The translations under genes and the position numbers were made by a program. Shown in pieces: positions 26,059 to 34,408 of a stretch of 64,000 bases of DNA (its first letter is position 1; each line of letters opens with the position of its first letter). Below the pieces are notes generated by a model that was given only the letters and a program-made list of their open reading frames with translations, searched no databases and was not told the DNA's origin. Origin of the DNA: Scatosoma sp045124465 (GTDB lineage: Bacteria; Bacillota; Clostridia; Christensenellales; Borkfalkiaceae); contig JBGVLV010000032.1 in NCBI GenBank assembly GCA_045124465.1, positions 1 to 64,000 on the forward strand, in the 5' to 3' direction.

Positions 26059-27495
26059 ATGACGGATAACAGCATTTATACGAATCCATTGATAACCCGT
26101 TATGCGAGTAAAGAAATGCAACACGCGTTTTCCGACGAAAAACGTTTCAAGCTTTGGAGAAAGCTCTGGATTGCGCTCGCGGAATCGGAAATGGAACTTG
26201 GTCTTAACGTAACGCAGGAACAGGTCGACGAGCTGAAATTGTACGCCGACGATATCGATTACGAACTGGCGGCGAAATTCGAAAGAGAGGTACGCCACGA
26301 CGTTATGGCACACGTACACGCGTACGGCGCGTATGCGAAAAAGGCTATGCCCATCATTCACCTCGGTGCGACGAGCTGTTTCGTCAACTGCAACGCCGAG
26401 GCGATCATGCTCGACGACGCGCTGGATATCATTCTGAAAAAACTCGTCAACGTAATGGACAAACTCAAAAAGTTCGCGTTGAATTATAAGGATATGCCTA
26501 CGCTCGGTTTTACCCATCTCCAACCCGCGCAGCTCACGACGGTCGGGAAACGCGCCACGCTTTGGTTGCAGGACCTCGAAATGGACTACGAGAACCTCAT
26601 GAACGCGAAAGCGCACGTCAAGCTCCGCGGCGTGAAAGGCACGACGGGTACGCAAGCGAGCTTTATGGAACTGTTCGACGGCGACGAAAACAAGGTCAAG
26701 GAACTGGAAAAACGCGTCGTGTCGAAAATGGGCTACGATAAGGTGTACGGCGTGACCGGTCAGACGTATCCCAGAAAGCTGGACTATAATATTTTGTCCG
26801 TGCTTTCGGAGATCGCGCAAAGCGCGTATAAATTCTCCAACGACATCCGTATCTTGCAGAATATGAAAGAGATAGAAGAACCGTTCGAAAAGAAACAGAT
26901 AGGTTCTTCGGCTATGGCGTATAAGCGTAACCCTATGCGTTCGGAGCGTATCGGTTCGCTTGCGCGTTACGTCATCTCTCTGCCTATGAACAGCGCGATC
27001 ACGGCGTCTACGCAATGGTTTGAAAGAACGCTCGACGACTCGGCGAACCGCCGTATCGTCAACGCGCAAGCGTTCCTGTCCGTGGACGCGATCCTGAATA
27101 TCTATATGAACGTAGCGGAAAACCTCGTCGTATACGATAAAGTCATCGCGAAACATATCCGCGCCGAACTTCCGTTTATGGCGACGGAAAATATCATTAT
27201 GGCTTGCGTAAAAGCGGGCGGTAACCGTCAGGAACTCCACGAACGTATCCGCGTTCTGTCTATGGAGGCGGGCAAAAACGTGAAAGTGGAAGGCGGGGAA
27301 AACAATCTTATCGAGCTTATCAAGCAAGACGAGATTTTCAAACCCGTTTGGGATCATCTGGACGATATTCTCGACGCGAAGAAATTCATCGGCAGAGCGC
27401 CGTCGCAGACGGAAGAGTTTATCGCAAACGAGATCGACCCGATCCTGCAAAAACACGCAGACCTTCTCGGCGAAACGGGCGACGTTCGCGTTTGA
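26059..27495 (+). CDS. purB: adenylosuccinate lyase
   Basis: 478 residues. Cleaves adenylosuccinate to AMP and SAICAR to AICAR in purine synthesis. The family signature is GSSAMAYKRNPMRSE near residue 288; REVRHDVMAHVHAY near 74 and GFTHLQPAQ near 152 complete the active site. It is the type that resembles eukaryotic and clostridial PurB in length. GAGGTGAAAAA precedes the ATG. The gene is followed by the HprK-like cassette after 26 bases, with no promoter or terminator between them. Confidence 0.96.
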   Translation: MTDNSIYTNPLITRYASKEMQHAFSDEKRFKLWRKLWIALAESEMELGLNVTQEQVDELKLYADDIDYELAAKFEREVRHDVMAHVHAYGAYAKKAMPIIHLGATSCFVNCNAEAIMLDDALDIILKKLVNVMDKLKKFALNYKDMPTLGFTHLQPAQLTTVGKRATLWLQDLEMDYENLMNAKAHVKLRGVKGTTGTQASFMELFDGDENKVKELEKRVVSKMGYDKVYGVTGQTYPRKLDYNILSVLSEIAQSAYKFSNDIRILQNMKEIEEPFEKKQIGSSAMAYKRNPMRSERIGSLARYVISLPMNSAITASTQWFERTLDDSANRRIVNAQAFLSVDAILNIYMNVAENLVVYDKVIAKHIRAELPFMATENIIMACVKAGGNRQELHERIRVLSMEAGKNVKVEGGENNLIELIKQDEIFKPVWDHLDDILDAKKFIGRAPSQTEEFIANEIDPILQKHADLLGETGDVRV

Positions 27496-27521
27496 TATCG
27501 GAATAGAAAAGGACGGGGATT

Positions 27522-28259
27522 ATGATATACGACATTGCGGGACTTCGGATATTGATAGAAAACAGATGTAAATTTACGGAAAACTTCTGTCGTTCGTATC
27601 TGTCCGAAGACCAAACTTCGCCCGCCGATATTTCGGCGAAGGTGACAAACGAAGAATTTTACGCGGAAAAGGCGCAGTCGGAGAACTTTTCGGACGGATA
27701 TATAGAAAATATCTGTCTGTACCGTTGTATCTGTCGGCAACTGCCCGTGCTCGACCGTATGCTCTTACACGCCGCCGTGCTCGAATACGAGGGCGATGCT
27801 TACGCGTTTCTCGGTCGGAGCGGAACGGGCAAATCCACGCATACGGGACTTTGGCTCAAATATTTGCAAGGAGCCAAGATCGTCAACGGCGACAAACCGA
27901 TCTTGTGGGCTACGGAAAACGGTTTCACGGCGTACGGTACGCCTTGGAACGGTAAAGAGGGCTTAGGCTCAAATATCTCCGCGCCGCTCAAAGGTCTTTG
28001 TTTCCTCGAACAGGCAAAGGAAAATTCGATTGCAAAACTTTCTCCCTCGGAGGCGGCGAACCGTCTGTTTTCGCAGATCCTGTATCCCGAAGACGAGGAG
28101 AACGCGGCGAGAACGTTGGAGCTTGCGGATAAACTGGTCAGCGAAACGCCGTGTTGGTTATTAAAATGCGATATATCGGAAACGGCTGTAAAAACTTCTT
28201 ACGAGGCGATGACGGGAAAACCGTACGTTTCGTCCGTAAATAAAAACGAAGGGGTATGA
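27522..28259 (+). CDS. HprK-like serine kinase of a PqqD/peptide cassette
   Basis: 245 residues. The C-terminal two-thirds resemble the HprK kinase fold: His83 (LLHAAVLEYEG) at the place of the HprK catalytic histidine, Walker A GRSGTGKST at 98-106, VNGDKPIL at 121-128 and AYGTPWNGKEGLG near 137. The N-terminal HprK domain and the GIINVK signature are missing, so HPr is not the expected substrate. Related kinases in lasso-peptide clusters phosphorylate the precursor peptide; that role here is inferred. The PqqD gene follows three bases after the stop. Confidence 0.85.
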   Translation: MIYDIAGLRILIENRCKFTENFCRSYLSEDQTSPADISAKVTNEEFYAEKAQSENFSDGYIENICLYRCICRQLPVLDRMLLHAAVLEYEGDAYAFLGRSGTGKSTHTGLWLKYLQGAKIVNGDKPILWATENGFTAYGTPWNGKEGLGSNISAPLKGLCFLEQAKENSIAKLSPSEAANRLFSQILYPEDEENAARTLELADKLVSETPCWLLKCDISETAVKTSYEAMTGKPYVSSVNKNEGV

Positions 28260-28262
28260 AAT

Positions 28263-28526
28263 ATGAAGATAAAGAAAGGTTTCGTATTACGTAAAGTCGG
28301 TGGGGAGAGCGTTGTAGTTCCCGTCGGAGAAATGAGCAAAAAATTCCACGGTATGATCAACCTCAATGAAACGGGCGCATTTTTGTGGACGTTCTTTTCC
28401 GAGGAACATACGATCGACGAGGGCGTAGCGGCTCTGCTTGCGGAATACGAAGTGGAAGAAGACGTCGCGAGAACGGACGTGGAGAACTTTACGCAAACGG
28501 CGTTGAAAAACGGTTTTGCGGACTGA
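28263..28526 (+). CDS. PqqD-family peptide-recognition protein
   Basis: 87 residues. FVLRKVGGESVVVPVGE at the start and MINLNETGAFLW near 36 are the PqqD signature, followed by a helical bundle. PqqD domains (RRE elements) bind the leader of ribosomally made peptides and present it to modifying enzymes. It is free-standing, not fused to a radical SAM or protease. It lies between the HprK-like kinase and the S26 peptidase with gaps of a few bases, so it is probably translationally coupled. Confidence 0.92.
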   Translation: MKIKKGFVLRKVGGESVVVPVGEMSKKFHGMINLNETGAFLWTFFSEEHTIDEGVAALLAEYEVEEDVARTDVENFTQTALKNGFAD

Positions 28527-28539
28527 TCGCGGGAAAATC

Positions 28540-28998
28540 ATGGAACGCGAAAAGCTGAAAATCGAAGACGCGGTAGCCGAGCAAGGCGTCTATATCGGAC
28601 CGACGGTCGGCGTGAGTATGTTGCCTATGCTCAAAAACCGTCGGGATACCATCGTGGTAAAACCCAAAACGGAACGCCTGAAACGTTTGGACGTCGCCCT
28701 TTATAAGCGCGGCGACGATTACGTTTTGCACCGCGTTTTAGCGCCCGTAGAGGGCGGGTATATCATTCGCGGCGATAATTGTTACGCCGACGAAAACGTG
28801 CCCGAGGAGGCGGTATTCGGGGTCTTGACGGAGTTTTTCCGTAAGGATAAGCATATTTTATGCACGGATAAGAAATATCTCCGTTACGCCGAAAGACGGG
28901 TCAAAACCTATCGTTTCCGTCGGTTTTTTGTGCGGATAAAATGGAAGATAAAGGGCGCGATCAAAAAGATATTGCGGGTATTCGGGATAAAGAAGTAA
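28540..28998 (+). CDS. S26-type signal peptidase-like protein of the cassette
   Basis: 152 residues. Nucleophile motif GVSMLPM near 24-30, YVLHRVL near 61 and the GDN box (IIRGDNCY) near 78 are the S26/S24 peptidase blocks; the position of the usual lysine is not clear, as in SipW-type enzymes that use His (here HRV). The C terminus is strongly basic and amphipathic (RRFFVRIKWKIKG) and may dock on the membrane. Start 28540 (ATG) is preferred over TTG 28516. It may remove a leader from the cassette peptide; inferred from context. Confidence 0.85.
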   Translation: MEREKLKIEDAVAEQGVYIGPTVGVSMLPMLKNRRDTIVVKPKTERLKRLDVALYKRGDDYVLHRVLAPVEGGYIIRGDNCYADENVPEEAVFGVLTEFFRKDKHILCTDKKYLRYAERRVKTYRFRRFFVRIKWKIKGAIKKILRVFGIKK

Positions 28999-29015
28999 CG
29001 GACGGGGAAAAGTTG

Positions 29016-30707
29016 ATGTCGGAACGTAAGACGAACGAAAACGGAAAAGCTTGGTTGAAGAAAGAGATGCGGCCTTATCGCGTTTTCGTTCTTTTTCTTA
29101 CGCTTTTGTCCGTGATCTCGACCGCACTTTCGCTTTCGTTTGCGTATATGGTGAGCTATCTTATCAATAGCGCGACGGACGGGAACACGAAAAAACTTTG
29201 GATATTTTCCGCCGTATTGCTCGGAGTGTTGTTGCTTAGGATCGCCTTGCAAACGGTCTCCGCGTACTGCTCGGAGAAATTGCGCGCGAAAATAACGTCC
29301 GATCTCCGTACCCGCTGTTTTTCCAAGATATTGCGTTCCGAATACGGTCGGTTGCAAGCCTATCATAGCGGGGACATGCTCAACCGCCTGACGACGGATA
29401 TACAGGAAGTCGCGGCGGACACGGTAGGGCTGTTGCCCGCGATCGTCGGAATGATCGTACAATGCCTCGGCGCGATAGCCGCATTGCTCACCATCGATCC
29501 GATCTTTACTTGCATTTACGTGGTCTGCGGCGGGATCTTCGGCGGCATTACGGCGTTCTTCCGTAAGCAGATCAAGAAACAGCAAAAGGAAGTTCTCGAC
29601 GCGGACGACCGTTCGCGCGCGTTTATGCAAGAAGGTATCTCGTCCGTAATGACCCTCAAAGCGTACGGCGCGGAGGAAAAAACGACGGAGAAAGCCAAGG
29701 GCTTTTCCGATACGTATTATAAGAAACGTATGAAACGTAACGCCGTTCGCTCGTGTATGAACGCGATATTCTCCCTTTTGAGTAATTTCGGACTGATATT
29801 CGCGGTCGTGTGGTGTAGCGTGAGCGTGTTGAACGGCAACACCGATTACGGTTCGATCTTATCCGTCATCTTGCTTTTGATGCAACTGCAACACCCGTTT
29901 TCGGCGTTTTCGTCCGTCATTCCCGCATACTATTCCCGTATAGCGAGCGGGGAACGTTTGGACGAGATAGACAAACTGCCTTGCGAATCGATTTCGCCAA
30001 GCGGTACGGAGATCGGAAAAATATACGAGGGGCTTTGCAAAATAGAATTCGACGGCGTGCGGTTCGACTACGGCCGCGAGAGCGTGCTTTCGGAGATAAA
30101 CGCGAGTATCGGAAAGGGCGAGATCGTTTGCCTTACAGGTCCTTCGGGCGCGGGAAAGAGTACGTTGTTCAAATTATTGCTCAACGTATTTACGCCGACG
30201 AGCGGTAAGCTTTGGTTGAAAGGGAACTTTGACGGCGAAGAGCGGTTTGAATTGACCGCCAAACACCGCGGTCTGTTCGCTTACGTGCCGCAAGGCAATT
30301 TCCTGTTCTCGGGAACTATCTATGAAAATCTGACCTTCTTTTCGGAGGAGAATGACCCCGAAATATTGAACGAAAAAATCGAGAAAGCTTTGCGGATCGC
30401 TTGCGCGGAGTTCGTTTGGGAATTGCCGCAAGGTCTGCAAACGCCGCTTGCGGAAAGCGGTGGCGGACTTTCGGAGGGACAAACGCAACGGCTCGCCGTC
30501 GCGAGAGCGATCCTGTCCGAACGTTCCGTTCTGCTTTTGGACGAGGCTACTTCCGCGCTCGACGGGGATACGGAACGGAAACTGTTGGAAAATATCCGCG
30601 GTTTGCGGGATAAAACGTGTCTTATCGTCACCCACCGTCCCGCGGCACTCGATATCGCCGATCGTATTCTGACCATAGAAAACGGTCGTATAAACGAAAG
30701 CCGATAA
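29016..30707 (+). CDS. ABC exporter (fused permease-ATPase) of the cassette
   Basis: 563 residues. A six-helix type I exporter domain (1-300) is followed by an ATPase with Walker A GPSGAGKST, signature LSEGQ (Ser-Gly-Gly altered to Ser-Glu-Gly) and LLLDEATSALD. There is no C39 protease domain, so cutting of a peptide would need another enzyme, possibly the adjacent S26 protein. Start 29016 follows ACGGGGA; a longer frame from 28941 would overlap the peptidase gene. It ends 21 bases before a strong terminator. Confidence 0.92.
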   Translation: MSERKTNENGKAWLKKEMRPYRVFVLFLTLLSVISTALSLSFAYMVSYLINSATDGNTKKLWIFSAVLLGVLLLRIALQTVSAYCSEKLRAKITSDLRTRCFSKILRSEYGRLQAYHSGDMLNRLTTDIQEVAADTVGLLPAIVGMIVQCLGAIAALLTIDPIFTCIYVVCGGIFGGITAFFRKQIKKQQKEVLDADDRSRAFMQEGISSVMTLKAYGAEEKTTEKAKGFSDTYYKKRMKRNAVRSCMNAIFSLLSNFGLIFAVVWCSVSVLNGNTDYGSILSVILLLMQLQHPFSAFSSVIPAYYSRIASGERLDEIDKLPCESISPSGTEIGKIYEGLCKIEFDGVRFDYGRESVLSEINASIGKGEIVCLTGPSGAGKSTLFKLLLNVFTPTSGKLWLKGNFDGEERFELTAKHRGLFAYVPQGNFLFSGTIYENLTFFSEENDPEILNEKIEKALRIACAEFVWELPQGLQTPLAESGGGLSEGQTQRLAVARAILSERSVLLLDEATSALDGDTERKLLENIRGLRDKTCLIVTHRPAALDIADRILTIENGRINESR

Positions 30708-30728
30708 AATAAAAAAATAATAAATATG

Positions 30729-30770
30729 TTCGGCGTTTTGCGGCATCAAGTGAAACGCCGAATTTTTTTT
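30729..30770 (+). terminator. terminator or attenuator between the exporter and the secreted-protein gene
   Basis: TTCGGCGTTT (30729-30738) pairs with AAACGCCGAA (30753-30762), then eight Ts. AGGAGG, the ribosome site of the next gene, starts at 30771, immediately after the T-run, leaving no room for a promoter. Confidence 0.88.
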
Positions 30771-30784
30771 AGGAGGTAAAAAAA

Positions 30785-32221
30785 ATGAAACAAATGGCAT
30801 TGCGGGTAAAATTGCTCGCGTTTTTCTTCGTTGCGGTATTTTTTCTACTGTTTAGCGAAGGACTGGCAAGGGTGAGCGCACGAAGGATCGGCGCGGATAC
30901 GGCGGAGAAAACGGCAACGACAAGCTATCTCCCGATTTATCAATCGGACCTAACGATTGAAGAGGCGACGGAAGGAACCAGACTGTTCTCGATTTCTCTG
31001 GCATTTGAAAATGAGCAAGACCAAGAATTACCGCAATCCGACGGATATGGAATATATCAAACTACAAATATCGAATTAAAAACGGACGATGACGATCTGC
31101 TTGATCTGACGAGAATACGTGCGAACGGCAGCAAAAAACAATTTCAGTTGCAAATAGCAAATAAAGACCCTCAAAGCGGATGCGTTACTTGCGCCGCCGC
31201 GTCCCCGACGGAAATAATCATTCCCGACGGAACGCGATTCGATAAGGCGGAAACGATTACGGACAGCGAATATGCGGGTATCGAATTTGTCGGGAATATC
31301 ACGTTTGTAAAAGACGACGACGGCTGGAAAATGGCGGAATGGGTAGAGATACTCAAAACGGAAAACGGCGTTACGGAAAAAACGTGCGCGTTTTCCGATA
31401 GCGTATATACCTTCCCCACGCCCGCCGAAACGGAGGGAAAGACTTTCCTCGGTTGGAAGGTTGGGGAGGAATTGTATTTCGCGCAAGAAACGATCTCACT
31501 TTCCGAATACGTAGGGGAAAGTATCGAAATAGAGGCGGCATACGCGGACTTTTCTTTGGGGCGCGGCGCGGCGATACGGTACGATAAGGACGTATCGTCC
31601 TCGGGGATTCGTTTCAGTTGCGGTTTGGCGCTTTCGAGCTTTAAGGAATACGAGGATATCCTTTGCGGCGCGGGGATCATCGTTATGCCGAGCGATATGA
31701 TCGGCGAGGCGGCGTTCACTTTGCAAAATTATAACGGAACAAATCAAGCCAAAGACTTTTATACGGATATTTCGGAAACGGATTTTCAGTCGGACGACGT
31801 GTTCCATCTCCGCGCGACCGTTTCGAAAGTGCTCGAAAGCAATTATAACCGCGCGTTTTCCGCGCGGGCGTATCTCGTCATAGAAAGGAACGGCGAGCGG
31901 GAATACGTTTGGGAACCGTACGTCTGCGAACGTTCCGTCTATCAGGTGGCGACGCTCGCGTTAGAGGAAAACGAAACCGCGAACGAGCTGTCCGCAACGC
32001 AGAAAACCATTTTAAACGACTACGTAAACGAGGTCGCGGATATCGTAAACGACGGGGAATGGGCGATAGACGAGAACGGCTATATCACAGTCGCATTGAC
32101 GACGGAACGAAAGAGCGTGTCCGCACTTACGTATAACGGGAAGCGGGTCAAAAAATTCACGCAGTCGTATGCGGACGGTAAACTGACGTTCACGTTCGCG
32201 GAAACGGATATGGCGGCGTAA
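30785..32221 (+). CDS. large secreted protein of unknown function
   Basis: 478 residues, not recognised as a named family. A signal peptide or anchor is at 1-33 (LLAFFFVAVFFLLF). The segment near 210-255 (TFPTPAETEGKTFLGWK, then IEIEAAYADF) looks like an InlB-type B-repeat. The next 150 residues (SGIRFSCGL, ATVSKVLESNYNRAFSARAY, YVCERSVYQVA) resemble a domain that recurs in clostridial surface proteins. No enzyme motifs are seen. SD AGGAGG sits at 30771, right after the terminator, so expression would depend on read-through. The 35-residue peptide gene follows 19 bases later. Confidence 0.85.
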   Translation: MKQMALRVKLLAFFFVAVFFLLFSEGLARVSARRIGADTAEKTATTSYLPIYQSDLTIEEATEGTRLFSISLAFENEQDQELPQSDGYGIYQTTNIELKTDDDDLLDLTRIRANGSKKQFQLQIANKDPQSGCVTCAAASPTEIIIPDGTRFDKAETITDSEYAGIEFVGNITFVKDDDGWKMAEWVEILKTENGVTEKTCAFSDSVYTFPTPAETEGKTFLGWKVGEELYFAQETISLSEYVGESIEIEAAYADFSLGRGAAIRYDKDVSSSGIRFSCGLALSSFKEYEDILCGAGIIVMPSDMIGEAAFTLQNYNGTNQAKDFYTDISETDFQSDDVFHLRATVSKVLESNYNRAFSARAYLVIERNGEREYVWEPYVCERSVYQVATLALEENETANELSATQKTILNDYVNEVADIVNDGEWAIDENGYITVALTTERKSVSALTYNGKRVKKFTQSYADGKLTFTFAETDMAA

Positions 32222-32240
32222 GGAAAAAGAGGTACGAAAG

Positions 32241-32348
32241 ATGAAAAAGAAATATACGGTTTTGAAAATAGAAATAGCGTTTTTGAACGGAAAAGATATC
32301 CTGACGGCAAGTATCGACCTTGTTTCGGAAGATACGTGGACGGAATAA
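32241..32348 (+). CDS. 35-residue candidate precursor peptide
   Basis: Short gene with GAGGT at 32229-32233, seven bases before ATG 32241; TAA at 32346. The product begins MKKKYTVLKIEIAF, has NGKDILTAS in the middle and ends acidic (SEDTWTE). Short unannotated clostridial peptides with the outline KY-x(2-4)-[IL]E-x-F-x-D[IV][IL]T-x-S are familiar to me, but this is recollection, not a search. It contains two serines and four threonines that a kinase could modify. It lies in the HprK-like/PqqD/S26/exporter cassette and is the best candidate for its substrate. Confidence 0.6.
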   Translation: MKKKYTVLKIEIAFLNGKDILTASIDLVSEDTWTE

Positions 32349-32362
32349 GCGGGTTCGGATTC

Positions 32363-32391
32363 TTGCTTTTTCGAGAATTTTATGATATAAT
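32363..32391 (+). promoter_or_regulatory. promoter of the second ABC exporter
   Basis: TTGCTT at 32363-32368, a 17-base spacer and TATAAT at 32386-32391, with TG upstream (extended -10). Confidence 0.72.
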
Positions 32392-32415
32392 ATAGAAAAA
32401 GTATGGAAGAAGAAA

Positions 32416-34143
32416 ATGAATTCGGTCGGCAGATTTTTCAAATATTATAAACCCCATAAAAAAATGTTCGCGCTCGATCTGATCTGTTCGTTCGCGATCT
32501 CCGTTTGCAATATGTTTTATCCGATGATCGCGCGGAACATTATGAACGACTATGTGCCGAACGGCAATTTACGCTTGCTTATCGTTTGGGCGATCGTGCT
32601 GGCGGGCATATACGCCGTCAAAAGTATTCTTACGTTCGTGGTCGGGTACTGGGGACACGTGCTCGGCGTTCGGATACAAGGGGATATGCGGCGGGATCTG
32701 TTCCGTCACGTGGAAACGTTGTCGTTCTCCTTTTTCGACGAGAACAAAACGGGCAATATCATGTCCCGTATCGTCAACGATCTGTTCGAGGTTTCCGAAC
32801 TCGCTCACCACGCGCCCGAGGATCTGTTCAATTCGTTCATTTCCATCGTCGGCGCGCTCGTGATGCTGAGCTTTATAAACCCGTGGCTGTCGCTCATCGT
32901 GCTTTGCTACGTGCCGTTGATGATATTTTTCGCGGCGAAAGCCCGCGCGCGTATGAACCGCGCGTTCGACGAGTCGAGAAAGAAGGTTGCGGTGCTGAAC
33001 GCGGAAATAGAGTCTTCCGTGTCGGGTGTGCGCGTGACCAAAGCCTATAACGCCGAACGTGCGGAATGGGAAAAATTCGATAAAGTAAACGGCGAATTCA
33101 AACAGGCTCGCAGCGAATCGTATCGCGCTATGGGCGGTTTTCAAGCGGGTATGTCCGCATTCAACGACTTTTTATACCTGCTTGCGCTCGTTTCGGGCGG
33201 TTTGTTCTTTTACTTCGGCAAGATAACCGCGCCCGATTTCACCGCGTACATTTTGTACGTTACGATGCTTTTAACGCCTATCCGTACGCTCGTCAATCTG
33301 TTCGAACAGATACAGGACGGCTTGACGGGCTTTAAGCGTTTCTGTTCGCTTATGGATACGCCCTCGGAATACGAACCCGTAGCGCCCGTGGAAACGGATC
33401 TTGTCGGGGATATCGTTTTCGACGGAGTAACGTTCGGGTACAAGAACGAAAACGCCGTCGATACGGAGGTCTTGAAAGGTATTTCGTTCACGGTCAAGAA
33501 AGGGCGCACGGTCGCGCTCGTCGGCGCGTCGGGCGGTGGCAAAACGACCATCTGCCATCTGTTGCCGAGATTTTACGTACGCGACGGCGGAAAGATAACG
33601 ATCGGGGGCGTGGATATCAACGACGTTTCGTCCGCCGCACTTCGGAAAAATATCGCGGTCGTGGCGCAGGACGTGTTCTTGTTCTCGGGCAGTATTCGGG
33701 ACAATATTATGTACGGTTCACCCGATAAATCGGAGGCGGAAATGCTTGTCGCCGCGAAACGGGCGAATATCCACGATTTCGTCCTGACCTTGCCCGACGG
33801 CTACGACACCGAAGTCGGGGAACGGGGCGTGAAACTTTCGGGCGGTCAGAAACAGCGTATCGCCATTGCCCGCGCTTTTTTGAAAGATCCGTCTATCCTT
33901 ATTTTGGACGAGGCGACGAGTGCGCTCGACAATATGACGGAAATGCAGATACAAAGCGCGTTGTCCGAACTTTCCGTCGGCAGAACGACGCTCGTCGTAG
34001 CGCATAGACTGTCTACGGTCAAGAACGCGGACGAGATACTTGTCGTTACGGACGGGAAAGTGACCGAGCGCGGTACGCACGAACAACTCGTTTCTTCGGA
34101 CGGGTTGTACGCGAAATTGTACCGTTATCAGTTCAAGGAGTGA
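32416..34143 (+). CDS. ABC exporter, MsbA/LmrA-like half-transporter
   Basis: 575 residues. Six transmembrane helices (1-310), then an ATPase with Walker A GASGGGKTT, signature LSGGQKQR and LILDEATSALD. Intracellular loop motifs such as FFDENKTGNIMSRIVND are typical of MsbA-like exporters. Substrate unknown. It has its own promoter, so it may be independent of the cassette upstream, though it immediately follows the small peptide gene. Ends 102 bases before tRNA-Trp. Confidence 0.93.
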   Translation: MNSVGRFFKYYKPHKKMFALDLICSFAISVCNMFYPMIARNIMNDYVPNGNLRLLIVWAIVLAGIYAVKSILTFVVGYWGHVLGVRIQGDMRRDLFRHVETLSFSFFDENKTGNIMSRIVNDLFEVSELAHHAPEDLFNSFISIVGALVMLSFINPWLSLIVLCYVPLMIFFAAKARARMNRAFDESRKKVAVLNAEIESSVSGVRVTKAYNAERAEWEKFDKVNGEFKQARSESYRAMGGFQAGMSAFNDFLYLLALVSGGLFFYFGKITAPDFTAYILYVTMLLTPIRTLVNLFEQIQDGLTGFKRFCSLMDTPSEYEPVAPVETDLVGDIVFDGVTFGYKNENAVDTEVLKGISFTVKKGRTVALVGASGGGKTTICHLLPRFYVRDGGKITIGGVDINDVSSAALRKNIAVVAQDVFLFSGSIRDNIMYGSPDKSEAEMLVAAKRANIHDFVLTLPDGYDTEVGERGVKLSGGQKQRIAIARAFLKDPSILILDEATSALDNMTEMQIQSALSELSVGRTTLVVAHRLSTVKNADEILVVTDGKVTERGTHEQLVSSDGLYAKLYRYQFKE

Positions 34144-34204
34144 GAAGAAAACGACGGTTTTTCGCTTTTTATAAAAAATCCTTACGCGATACGCCCAAAA
34201 ATAT

Positions 34205-34233
34205 TTGACAAAAGTATTTTTTTGTTATATAAT
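34205..34233 (+). promoter_or_regulatory. promoter of tRNA-Trp
   Basis: Near-consensus TTGACA at 34205-34210, a 17-base spacer and TATAAT at 34228-34233, 12 bases before the tRNA. Confidence 0.9.
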
Positions 34234-34245
34234 AGCTACGTTGTT

Positions 34246-34320
34246 AGGGGAGTGGCTCAACGGTAGAGTAGCGGTCTCCAAAACCGTAGGTTGCGTGTTC
34301 GAATCGCGTCTCCCCTGCCA
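34246..34320 (+). tRNA. trnW: tRNA-Trp (anticodon CCA)
   Basis: 75 bases including an encoded CCA tail. Acceptor stem AGGGGAG with CTCCCCT, discriminator G, D arm GGCTCAACGGTAGAGTA-like, anticodon loop CTCCAAA giving CCA, and the T arm GTTCGAATC. This is the only tRNA in the window. Confidence 0.97.
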
Positions 34321-34334
34321 AAACACGAAAAGTG

Positions 34335-34377
34335 CCTGTTTTTAATGGTTTCTGCCTATAAAAACAGGCGTTTTTTG
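34335..34377 (+). terminator. rho-independent terminator after tRNA-Trp
   Basis: GCCTGTTTTT (34335-34344) pairs with AAAAACAGGC (34361-34370), followed by GTTTTTT. Confidence 0.88.
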
Positions 34378-34408
34378 TAAAACGTATTCCAGTAGCAGAG
34401 GAAACAAA

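Noticed and set aside
25489..27456. A 655-codon open frame on the minus strand opposite purB
   Set aside because: Its translation is Arg/His/Phe/Val-rich with no family motif, and it mirrors a strong purB reading frame; it is an antisense shadow caused by codon bias.
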